From NCBI GenBank assembly GCA_050292445.1, contig JBNKLQ010000074.1:1-23008 (forward strand): a stretch of 23,008 nt of DNA, given 5' to 3'. The stretch is from Leptofilum sp050292445 (GTDB lineage Bacteria > Chloroflexota > Anaerolineae > Promineifilales > Promineifilaceae). The notes below the pieces were generated by a model that saw only the letters and a program-made list of their open reading frames with translations, was not told the DNA's origin and did not search any database. Position numbers and translations under genes: made by a program. Position 1 is the first letter of the stretch; each line of letters opens with the position of its first letter. Positions 15,260 to 22,292 of this stretch are shown one piece after another.

Positions 15260-15976
15260 ATGTCAAAATTGTACATTAGCTATGTTTCTAGAGACAAAGA
15301 GTTTGCCCAAGCGCTGACTGATGCTCTAAATCGCAAAGGTATTCAAACCATAGACGGCCGTTTAGGCCTCGGAGATAGTTTATCTGTTAGCATCCGCACC
15401 GGTTTGCAGCAAGCCTCCTATGTGGTGTTGGTGTTAAGCCAGGGTTTCTTTGATAAGTCGTGGCCTCGGTTTGAGTTTGAAGAAGTAGACAAGCTAGACA
15501 GAGCGTTTGAGGGAGACACAAAACTGCTGCCCATCTGGCATGACATCGACCCCCAAAAAGTTTCTTACTTTGCCCCAGAATTGGCCCAAAGAATGGGCGT
15601 TTCTACGCGGGTGGGCCTGGATATGATTGTGGAAGAGATTGTCGATGTTGTCCAAGAAACCCACTCCGACGGAGCTGCTTCTATCACTTCTGAAGCAATT
15701 CAAACCCAAAAAGGGTTCTTTCCAGATACGCCTCTGCAAAAGTCAATGGGTTCACCGCATAACGTTCTGATTGCCCTGCGCGAAAATTTGAATGCCTATT
15801 ATAGTGAGAGTGAATTGCGCAGTCTTTGTTTGGATCTGGGTATTGAATATGAGAATCTGGGAGGTAGGAGTAAACCAGAAAAGGTGTTGGATTTAATTGG
15901 CTTCATGCAGCGGCGCGGCCGTTTAGAGCAGCTGGTTGACCTGGTTCGCCAGCAGCGCCCGCACAGCAGTTGGTAA
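15260..15976 (+). CDS. TIR domain protein with C-terminal effector-associated (death-like) domain
   Basis: This 238-residue protein has a TIR domain at about 1-130. It starts KLYISYVSRDKEFAQALTDA, has a BB-loop-like GRLGLGDSLSVSI, and contains VVLVLSQGFFDKSWPRFEFE. Here Glu72, four residues after Trp68, is at the place of the catalytic Glu of NAD-cleaving TIRs. Residues about 165-235 (NVLIALRENLNAYYSE, LRSLCLDLGIEYENLGG, KVLDLIGFMQRRGRLEQLVD) match the small helical effector-associated domains (EAD) described in bacterial conflict systems. EADs join effectors to sensors by like-with-like contacts. A role in NAD depletion or signalling on infection is inferred from these families. The next gene starts 4 nt after the stop, which implies co-expression with the HEAT/two-TM protein. 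Confidence 0.85.
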   Translation: MSKLYISYVSRDKEFAQALTDALNRKGIQTIDGRLGLGDSLSVSIRTGLQQASYVVLVLSQGFFDKSWPRFEFEEVDKLDRAFEGDTKLLPIWHDIDPQKVSYFAPELAQRMGVSTRVGLDMIVEEIVDVVQETHSDGAASITSEAIQTQKGFFPDTPLQKSMGSPHNVLIALRENLNAYYSESELRSLCLDLGIEYENLGGRSKPEKVLDLIGFMQRRGRLEQLVDLVRQQRPHSSW

Positions 15977-15980
15977 TTCC

Positions 15981-17669
15981 ATGACCAACAATATCGTTTC
16001 CCCCAATACTCTGGCCGATAGTTTGCAAACGGCCGTTCGCTCTGAAGAACCAGATGAAATTGCGGATTCTGTCAAAGCAATTGTCGATCAACAAGCAGAA
16101 CAGGCCGTTGTAGCTGAGCTTGGCCAACGGTTAACCGCGCGCCGGGTAACACCTGCGGACCAAACCGTTATTGTGTATGCCCTCAATGCCATCGAGCATA
16201 CGGACACTATTGACCAGCTGGGGAAATTTCTACTCAATACCAAACATGAGCTAAATCTCCGCTCCACCGTTTTGGGGTTCATGCAAACTCGGATACAGAG
16301 TGAGCCGACCAAAACCTTAGCTTATTTTCGCCAGGTTTTGGACAGGGCAGAGCCAGCTTTCCATGAACGTATTTTGTCAACATTTGAGCTTGCTATCACC
16401 ACCATTGTCGTTCCCCAAGCCAACGCCATTGTGCCTGAAGGCAATACCAAACAAATATTAACGGACGCCGGCATCAAGCCAGCCCATCTACAAGTTTCGC
16501 TCTTCAAAGATTTGGACAAGCTAGAACCGACACCCATTCCTCTTCCCAGTATTTTTGCTGAGGCGCTGGGTTTGCTCGGTGGTCAGGACGCGATTGATCT
16601 GCTGTGTCAACTGCTTGACCAACATCAGTCGGCCCAACTGCGTGAAGAACAAAGTGCGGTGAGCGGCAACGGCCGTTCCCCCGAAACCCAGCTCGATATA
16701 GGCCCTATTCGCGAACGAATTATGCTGGCCGCCGTGAATGCCTTGCGCCTGACCGAATCGGAAGCGGCCGTAAACTGCCTGGCCCAGACTCTGGTCAACA
16801 ACCTCAACTACAAAGTCCAACGGCAAGCCGCCGATGCCCTGGGCAAATTGGGCTTCAAATCCTGCATTCCCCATTTGCTATCAGCCCTCTTTACAGAAAG
16901 CAATCAGGCTTTAAAAGAAAAAATTGGCAAGGCGTTGAGCGAAATTGAAGGCTGGCAGGAAAAAGCGTCACAATTGGTTACCCAACTCATCCAAAGTCCG
17001 GTGCAGCGTGATCATATTGATGCCAAAGTTGTGTTAACGGCCGTTCAGCCCAGCCAAGAAGAATTAACCAAAGACCCCCATCTGCTTACCGACTTTTTTA
17101 TTGATGCGGCCGTTCGGCAATTTAACAACGAACGCCTGCTGCAAATTTTGGCCGATTTAATTAAAATCAGCACCAATAACAATGCCACCATCATCAATGA
17201 ACAGCTAGAACTGTATCGGGAAAAAGAAAACGTTTCAGAAGAAATTCTACAAGCTCTGCGCGTGGAAATTGGGGGGGGCCAAGACCTTAAAACCCCTGCT
17301 CAACAAACTGGAAAAAAATCTGCTAGATTATTTCCAAAAGCCCATCGACAGCCTGAACACCGACACCCAAAGAATCTGGAAACAAACCATCTTCCTGGCC
17401 AATCTGGGCTTTGTGGTGCGCATCCTGTTAAATCTCGCCGTCTTTGGCATTGGCGGCTACTTCATGGTGGATTCCTACCAGCGCATCGTGGCTGGAACCC
17501 TCACCACACAGCAGCTTACGGCACTGATGGCCGTCTTCATTGGCGGTGGGGCCACGATGTTTGCCACCTTTTTTACGTTCCCCCTCAAACAGATCAAGCG
17601 GGCCGTCACCGACGTGGGTTTGGCCAATGTGGCCTTCATCTCCTACATTCACGGCGTGCTGCAAATTAG
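15981..17669 (+). CDS. HEAT-like repeat protein, reading frame broken at a G8 tract
   Basis: From ATG 15981 the frame codes for about 430 residues of helical, HEAT-like repeats, for example LRSTVLGFMQTRI, IMLAAVNALRLTESEAAVNC and VQRQAADALGKLGFKSCIPH. It then meets eight Gs at 17271-17278. Past the tract the frame runs to a stop at 17669, but with a Pro/His/Arg-rich peptide typical of out-of-frame reading. The natural continuation is in the +1 frame to 17904. Without one G the two parts join as a single 640-residue protein with a two-helix membrane region. ATG 15936 is also in frame but overlaps the TIR gene, whereas 15981 lies just past its stop. The break may be a sequencing or assembly error, a decayed gene, or a phase-variable switch. 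Pairing with the TIR-EAD gene suggests a sensor or membrane scaffold for that effector. Confidence 0.75.
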   Translation: MTNNIVSPNTLADSLQTAVRSEEPDEIADSVKAIVDQQAEQAVVAELGQRLTARRVTPADQTVIVYALNAIEHTDTIDQLGKFLLNTKHELNLRSTVLGFMQTRIQSEPTKTLAYFRQVLDRAEPAFHERILSTFELAITTIVVPQANAIVPEGNTKQILTDAGIKPAHLQVSLFKDLDKLEPTPIPLPSIFAEALGLLGGQDAIDLLCQLLDQHQSAQLREEQSAVSGNGRSPETQLDIGPIRERIMLAAVNALRLTESEAAVNCLAQTLVNNLNYKVQRQAADALGKLGFKSCIPHLLSALFTESNQALKEKIGKALSEIEGWQEKASQLVTQLIQSPVQRDHIDAKVVLTAVQPSQEELTKDPHLLTDFFIDAAVRQFNNERLLQILADLIKISTNNNATIINEQLELYREKENVSEEILQALRVEIGGGQDLKTPAQQTGKKSARLFPKAHRQPEHRHPKNLETNHLPGQSGLCGAHPVKSRRLWHWRLLHGGFLPAHRGWNPHHTAAYGTDGRLHWRWGHDVCHLFYVPPQTDQAGRHRRGFGQCGLHLLHSRRAAN

Positions 17670-17904
17670 CCACACCTTCTCTTATTTTTACCTCAACGGG
17701 AATATCACATTTGACGAGATCAGACATGCGGCAGCTCAAATTGAAGATACATCCCACGAAGCCATTTTAACTTTGAATATTGCCGGTTCTGATGGGGATC
17801 AAACTCAGTTTGACAAAGCGCTTCTGGATCGCATTATAGGTATCGCCAACAAGCAAAACAGCGAAGCCCCTCCACCGACAACGCCTCCAGCAGCACCCAG
17901 TTAA
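17269..17904 (+). CDS. 3' part of the HEAT-like protein: two-helix membrane domain
   Basis: This frame continues the preceding protein after the G8 tract. The formal TTG start at 17269 is probably not used. The sequence begins KTLKPLLNKLEKNLLDYFQK and has two strong membrane helices: one around GFVVRILLNLAVFGIGGY, the other around ALMAVFIGGGATMFATFF. It ends in a helical segment with FSYFYLNGNITFDEIRHA and a Pro-rich tail. The two-TM arrangement resembles the TRADD-N-associated two-helix membrane domains reported in cyanobacterial conflict systems, but I cannot confirm this by eye. If joined to the upstream part, it would anchor the HEAT repeats in the membrane, with both ends in the cytoplasm. 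Confidence 0.7.
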   Translation: MGGAKTLKPLLNKLEKNLLDYFQKPIDSLNTDTQRIWKQTIFLANLGFVVRILLNLAVFGIGGYFMVDSYQRIVAGTLTTQQLTALMAVFIGGGATMFATFFTFPLKQIKRAVTDVGLANVAFISYIHGVLQISHTFSYFYLNGNITFDEIRHAAAQIEDTSHEAILTLNIAGSDGDQTQFDKALLDRIIGIANKQNSEAPPPTTPPAAPS

Positions 17905-17955
17905 AACGATGATGAATATGATGGCTGCCAGTTATGTTATCGTCGTCAACTCAGT

Positions 17956-17961
17956 TATAAT
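17956..17961 (+). promoter_or_regulatory. Candidate -10 box upstream of the E1 gene
   Basis: TATAAT occurs within AGTTATAATAATATG in the 242-nt gap. No good -35 was seen. The gap also has two extended palindromes centred on ACGGCCGT: GAAACGGCCGTTTC (17981-17994) and GGGAAACGGCCGTTTTCC (18093-18110, imperfect). Confidence 0.35.
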
Positions 17962-18146
17962 AATATGAGACGATTCAACAGAAACGGCCGTTTCCCAACA
18001 TCCCACATGGCAAACGACCGCAGCTTAACATTGAACGAAACCCGATGAAGTTATCATAATTTCACCCACTATCCTAACCGAACAGCGCGGCGGGAAACGG
18101 CCGTTTTCCGCCCACAACAACTAGCACAAGGAGTTCCCACAAACGT

Positions 18147-20615
18147 ATGCTTGACACAGACAAGAAAAAAGAATCGCACTTAGCCAGCGGCGAGAATCCC
18201 GATCAGCTTTACATAAGTACAGCTGAAATCCTCAGAGATTACACACTGGCCAATGAAAGCCGCAACGCTAGCCTCATCGGACGGCGCGAAGTGCTCAGCG
18301 GCAAAGCCAAATTCGGCATTTTTGGCGATGGCAAGGAGCTGCCCCAAATTGCTATGGCCAAAGCGTTCCAAAAAGGCGATTTTCGCTCTGGTTATTATCG
18401 TGACCAAACCTTCATGTTTGCCACCGGGGCAGCCACCATCAAACAATTTTTTGCCCAACTGTACGCCATTGCCGACGTGTCGCTGGAGCCACAATCCGCC
18501 GGGCGGCAGATGAATGCTCATTTTGCCACCCGCAGCCTAAACCCGGATGGCAGCTGGCGAGATCTCACCCAGCAAATGAACACCTCTGCTGACATCTCCC
18601 CCACCGGCAGCCAAATGCCCCGCCTGGTTGGGTTAGGCTATGCCTCCCGCCTGTACCGGGAGCTCGATGAACTCAAATCACTCAGCCAATTTTCCCAGAA
18701 TGGCAACGAAGTTGCTTTCGGCACCATTGGCAATGCCAGCTGCGCCGAGGGGCTATTTTGGGAATCGATTAATGCCATTGGCGTGCTGCAAGCCCCGGTG
18801 GTTCTTTCCATTTGGGACGACGGCTACGGCATCTCTGTCCCCAACGAATACCAAATCACCAAATCGAACCTGTCTGAACTGCTGAAAGGGTTCCAGCGCG
18901 AGCCAAACAGCAAGCAAGGCGGCCAATTGGGCAACCAAAATGGCTACGACATTTACACAGTGAAAGGTTGGGATTACATGGCCCTGGTGGAAACCTACCA
19001 GAAAGCCGTAAACATTGCCCGCCGAGACCACGTTCCGGCCATCATTCACGTTATTGAAATGACCCAACCACAGGGACATTCCACGTCTGGCAGCCACGAA
19101 CGGTACAAATCCGATGAGCGCATGACCTTTGAAGAGGATTTTGACTGCATTCGCAAAATGCGGGAATGGATTATTGAGCAGCGCATTGCCAAACCAGGCG
19201 AGCTGGACCAAATTGAGCGGAATACCAGAAAATCAGTCGAGAATATCCGTACCAAACTGTGGAAAACCTTCTCGTTACCCATCTATAAAGAGCGGCAAGA
19301 AGTCGCCACTATCGTTGAAGAAATTGAACAACAATCGGCCAACAAAGATGAGCTGGCCCGTCTGCGGCGCAAGCTGTTGGAAAAGAAGTCGCCGTTGCGC
19401 CGCGACAATATGGAAGCGATTCGGGATGTGCTGCTGCTGGTGCGCAATGAGAACTTACCGGCCATCCATAAATTGGCCCAGTGGCGTACCAACCAATTGG
19501 CCATCAGCAAAGAGCGGTATGGGTCCCATTTGTACAGTCACTCGGCCGAAGCGCACAAAAATGTGCCAGAAATCAAGCCAGTTTACACGGCCGATTCCAT
19601 CACGCTAAAAGGGTATGAAGTGCTGAATCGTGCCTTTGATGCCATTCTGGGGCGTGACCCTCGGGTGATTGCCTTTGGTGAAGATGTTGGCAAACTTGGT
19701 GGCGTCAACCAGTCAATGGCCGGGATGCAGGCCAAATATGGCAAGCTGCGGGTGTCAGACACGGGCATTCGTGAGGCAACGATTTTAGGACAGGCGATTG
19801 GGCTGGCGATGCGAGGATTACGGCCGTTAGCCGAAATACAGTACCTCGACTACCTGCCCTATGCCCTGCAAATCATGTCTGATGATCTGGCCACCGTTCA
19901 ATGGCGCACGCGCGGCGGCCAAAAAGCGCCGGTCATTGTTCGCACGCGCGGCCACCGGCTGGAAGGCGTCTGGCATGGCGGCTCGCCGATGGGGGCTGTG
20001 GTGCATTTGCTGCGCGGGATGCACATTTTAGTGCCGCGCAACATGGTGCAGGCCGCTGGCTTTTACAACACGCTGCTGCAAACAGACGAGCCTGCCCTGG
20101 TGGTGGAAGTTTTGAGCGGCTACCGGCTCAAGGAACGCGTGCCAGACAACCTGACCGAGTTTACCATTCCGTTGGGCGTGCCAGAAGTGGTGCGCGAAGG
20201 GGATGATGTGACCGTTGTGACCTATGGAGCGATGGTTGGCGTGGCCCAGCGGGCGGCCGATTTACTGGCTCGCACCGGGATTGAGGTAGAGTTGATTGAT
20301 GTGCGCTCTCTGCTGCCGTTTGATCTGAACGGCCGTATCCTCCAATCGCTCAAGAAAACCAGCCGCATCCTCTTTTTAGATGAAGACGTACCGGGTGGCG
20401 CCACCGCCTACATGATGCAGGAAGTGATCGAAAAGCAAGGCGGCTTTTACTGGTTGGACAGCGAACCGCGCACCCTGACAGCTACAGAACATCGTCCGGC
20501 CTACGGCTCCGACGGCAACTACTTCTCCAAACCCAACGCCGAAGATATTTTTGAAGCCGTCTACGACATCATGAACGAAGCCGAACCGGCCCGCTATCCG
20601 ATTTTCTACCGATAA
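18147..20615 (+). CDS. 2-oxoacid dehydrogenase E1, fused alpha-beta subunits (thiamine diphosphate-dependent)
   Basis: This 822-residue enzyme fuses E1 alpha (about 40-370) and E1 beta (about 483-815). E1 decarboxylates a 2-oxoacid (pyruvate or branched-chain) and passes the acyl group to lipoyl-E2. The alpha part includes RDQTFMFATGA, the H-containing MNAHFATRS, and the cofactor region GNASCAEG (195-202) through WDDGYGIS (223-230). In place of the usual GDG...NN pair it has GN...DD, an Asp/Asn exchange of the presumed metal ligands. The beta part has FGEDVG, DTGIREATILGQAIG and VIVRTRGHRLEGVWHGGSP. A helical linker of about 110 residues joins the two parts. AAGGAG lies 13 nt upstream of the ATG, somewhat far. 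The E2 gene follows after 71 nt; no E3 is in the window. The substrate is undetermined. Confidence 0.9.
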   Translation: MLDTDKKKESHLASGENPDQLYISTAEILRDYTLANESRNASLIGRREVLSGKAKFGIFGDGKELPQIAMAKAFQKGDFRSGYYRDQTFMFATGAATIKQFFAQLYAIADVSLEPQSAGRQMNAHFATRSLNPDGSWRDLTQQMNTSADISPTGSQMPRLVGLGYASRLYRELDELKSLSQFSQNGNEVAFGTIGNASCAEGLFWESINAIGVLQAPVVLSIWDDGYGISVPNEYQITKSNLSELLKGFQREPNSKQGGQLGNQNGYDIYTVKGWDYMALVETYQKAVNIARRDHVPAIIHVIEMTQPQGHSTSGSHERYKSDERMTFEEDFDCIRKMREWIIEQRIAKPGELDQIERNTRKSVENIRTKLWKTFSLPIYKERQEVATIVEEIEQQSANKDELARLRRKLLEKKSPLRRDNMEAIRDVLLLVRNENLPAIHKLAQWRTNQLAISKERYGSHLYSHSAEAHKNVPEIKPVYTADSITLKGYEVLNRAFDAILGRDPRVIAFGEDVGKLGGVNQSMAGMQAKYGKLRVSDTGIREATILGQAIGLAMRGLRPLAEIQYLDYLPYALQIMSDDLATVQWRTRGGQKAPVIVRTRGHRLEGVWHGGSPMGAVVHLLRGMHILVPRNMVQAAGFYNTLLQTDEPALVVEVLSGYRLKERVPDNLTEFTIPLGVPEVVREGDDVTVVTYGAMVGVAQRAADLLARTGIEVELIDVRSLLPFDLNGRILQSLKKTSRILFLDEDVPGGATAYMMQEVIEKQGGFYWLDSEPRTLTATEHRPAYGSDGNYFSKPNAEDIFEAVYDIMNEAEPARYPIFYR

Positions 20616-20618
20616 ATT

Positions 20619-20675
20619 ACTTAATTACCCAATTACTCAATGACAAAACGTAATGAGGTAATTGAGTAATTGCAG
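20619..20675. repeat. AATTACTCAATTAC-type heptamer repeat between E1 and E2
   Basis: AATTACTTAATTACCCAATT ACTCAATG is inverted against GGTAATTGAGTAATTG across a short spacer. These are the same words as after feoB (7511-7560). It fills most of the 71-nt gap and could form a hairpin between the two cistrons. Confidence 0.65.
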
Positions 20676-20686
20676 TCGAGGAACAA

Positions 20687-21958
20687 ATGGCAACAAAAGT
20701 CATCATGCCCGAAATGGGTGAAGGTGTAGTCGAAGGAACGGTGTCTCGCTGGCTTAAGCAGGTTGGCGAGACCGTGGATCAGTATGAACCGATATTAGAA
20801 ATTGAAACCGACAAGGTCACCACAGAAGCAACGGCCGAAGAAGCCGGTACGCTCCTGGAAATCCTGATTCCTGAAGGGGAAACGGTAGACGTTGGCACCG
20901 TGCTGGCCTTCATTGGCCAGCCGGGCGAAACGCCGCAGCAAAATGGGGGTGCGCCAGCCAAAGCGCCTGCGCCGGAACCCAAACCCACGCCAGAACCAAT
21001 GCTGACGTCAGCGCCAACGGCCGTTTCTAACGGCAAACCGCAACGCTACACCGGCCGCATCAGTCCAGTTGTGGGACGTATCGCCGCTGAACACGATGTA
21101 GACTTAAATCTGATAACTGGCACGGGGCGAGACGGCCGTATCACCAAAAAAGACATCCTGGCCTATATCGAACAGCGCGAGGAGCAGCCCGCTCCGCAAC
21201 CCGAGACAATGCCTGCCCTTCAAGAACCAATCCCTCAACCTGTCACCCCCGCACCCCTGCACCCCCGCACCCCTGCACCCGTTCCTGGCGAAGTCGTCCC
21301 CCTCAACAACATGCGCCGGGCCATTGCCGAGCACATGGTGCGCAGCAAGCACACCAGCCCCCATGTGACCACTGTGTTTGAGTTTGATTTTACGGCCGTT
21401 GCCCGCCATCGCGCCGCCCACAAAGCTCAATTTGCCCGCGATGGGGCCAATCTCACCTTTACGGCCTATATTGTCGCCGCCACGGTGGAAGCCTTAAAGC
21501 AGCATCCCATGGTCAACAGCACCTGGACCGACAGCGGCATTGAGCTAAAGCGGCGGATAAACATCGGCATGGCCGCCGCCATCGACGATGGTTTGATTGT
21601 GCCCGTCATCAAAGGAGCAGACGGCATGAACTTGCTCGGTCTGGCCCGCACCATCAATGATCTCACCGAGCGGGCACGCCACAAGCAGCTTCAGCCCGGC
21701 GACGTGCAGGGTGGCACCTTCTCCATCACCAACCACGGCACTTCCGGCAGTTTGTTTGCCACCCCCATCATCAACCAGCCGCAGTGCGGCATCTTGGGCG
21801 TGGGCAAAATTGAGAAGCGGGTGAAGGTGATTGACGATGCGATTGCGATACGGCCGTTGGCCTACGTCAGCTTCACCTTCGACCACCGCATCCTGGACGG
21901 CAAAACGGCCGACGATTTTGTCAGTACCATCAAGGACGTAATTGAGAATTGGCAGTAA
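20687..21958 (+). CDS. Dihydrolipoamide acyltransferase (E2) of a 2-oxoacid dehydrogenase complex
   Basis: This 423-residue E2 takes the acyl group from E1 on its lipoyl arm and transfers it to CoA. A single lipoyl domain (1-80) has the lipoylation site Lys43 in EIETDKVTTEA. A Pro/Ala-rich linker follows. The peripheral subunit-binding domain is at about 124-160 (RISPVVGRIAAEHDVDL, TGRDGRITKKDIL). A second linker encoded by a CACCCCTGC-type repeat leads to the catalytic domain (about 200-423), with the active site H400-R-I-L-D404-G405. The length is normal for a one-lipoyl E2. GAGGAA sits a few nt before the ATG. It forms an operon with the fused E1 upstream. Whether it serves pyruvate or branched-chain 2-oxoacids cannot be told from sequence by eye. 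Confidence 0.93.
   Translation: MATKVIMPEMGEGVVEGTVSRWLKQVGETVDQYEPILEIETDKVTTEATAEEAGTLLEILIPEGETVDVGTVLAFIGQPGETPQQNGGAPAKAPAPEPKPTPEPMLTSAPTAVSNGKPQRYTGRISPVVGRIAAEHDVDLNLITGTGRDGRITKKDILAYIEQREEQPAPQPETMPALQEPIPQPVTPAPLHPRTPAPVPGEVVPLNNMRRAIAEHMVRSKHTSPHVTTVFEFDFTAVARHRAAHKAQFARDGANLTFTAYIVAATVEALKQHPMVNSTWTDSGIELKRRINIGMAAAIDDGLIVPVIKGADGMNLLGLARTINDLTERARHKQLQPGDVQGGTFSITNHGTSGSLFATPIINQPQCGILGVGKIEKRVKVIDDAIAIRPLAYVSFTFDHRILDGKTADDFVSTIKDVIENWQ
21244..21281. repeat. CACCCCCGCACCCCTG repeat in the E2 linker
   Basis: CACCCCCGCACCCCTG is repeated twice in tandem with a 14-nt (2 x 7) period. It encodes the Pro/His/Arg linker TPAPLHPRTPAPVP between the subunit-binding and catalytic domains. 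Confidence 0.7.
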
Positions 21959-21967
21959 CTATCTTGC

Positions 21968-22020
21968 ATTTCCCCGGAAACTTCTAAAAAAACATACTCT
22001 TTAACAGTTTCCGGGGAAAT
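21968..22020. repeat. TTTCCCCGGAAA-type inverted repeat, copy 3
   Basis: Perfect 15-bp arms ATTTCCCCGGAAACT (21968-21982) and AGTTTCCGGGGAAAT (22006-22020) with a 23-nt spacer. It is the best-preserved copy of the family and sits directly before a terminator. Confidence 0.8.
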
Positions 22021-22024
22021 CCCT

Positions 22025-22058
22025 AAGCCATTCATGAAAATCATGAATGGCTTTTTTT
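22025..22058 (+). terminator. Rho-independent terminator of the E1-E2 operon
   Basis: A 13-bp perfect stem AAGCCATTCATGA / TCATGAATGGCTT (22025-22037 with 22041-22053) has a 3-nt loop and a T7 run (22052-22058). Confidence 0.92.
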
Positions 22059-22131
22059 ACGGCCGTTTTTGTGATTTTCCACCAAAATATCAATTTTCTT
22101 GTTGAAAATGTAATAATTTTCAATATTTTCC

Positions 22132-22160
22132 TTGACAATCTTAATACAGTTAATTATTAT
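22132..22160 (+). promoter_or_regulatory. Predicted promoter of the MFS transporter gene
   Basis: TTGACA (22132-22137), a 17-nt spacer and TATTAT (22155-22160). The expected start near 22167 gives a leader of about 126 nt containing the CCCTAAGGG hairpin. Confidence 0.65.
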
Positions 22161-22212
22161 TCTTGTCATTCAGCTAAAGATTCTTAACACTTTGATCAAT
22201 TTCTCGAAGTAC

Positions 22213-22270
22213 GACCCTAAGGGTTTTTCATTTCTTAACCAAACCATTAGACGTCAAAACCCTTAGGGTC
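22213..22270 (+). promoter_or_regulatory. CCCTAAGGG inverted repeat in the leader of the MFS gene
   Basis: Perfect 15-bp arms GACCCTAAGGGTTTT (22213-22227) and AAAACCCTTAGGGTC (22256-22270) enclose 28 nt. Each arm also contains the self-complementary CCCTWAGGG-like core. The second arm ends 22 nt before the ATG. It may be an RNA hairpin that controls translation, or a mobile REP-like repeat. Confidence 0.6.
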
Positions 22271-22292
22271 TGGACGTTGAAAGGCAAATAAT

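Larger units (their letters stand above)
21959..22292. other. Intergenic region between E2 and the MFS gene
   Basis: This 334-nt gap has no ORF. In order it holds an inverted repeat, a terminator, one ACGGCCGT, an AT-rich stretch with a promoter, and a CCCTAAGGG inverted repeat. Each is listed separately. Confidence 0.7.

Noticed and set aside
15936..15980. Upstream ATG at 15936 for the HEAT-like gene
   Set aside because: It lies inside the TIR gene and adds 15 residues of out-of-frame character; ATG 15981 just after the TIR stop fits better.
22025..22058. Terminator hairpin as part of the TTTCCCCGGAAA repeat family
   Set aside because: Its stem sequence is unrelated and it has its own T-run; the adjacency to copy 3 seems separate.
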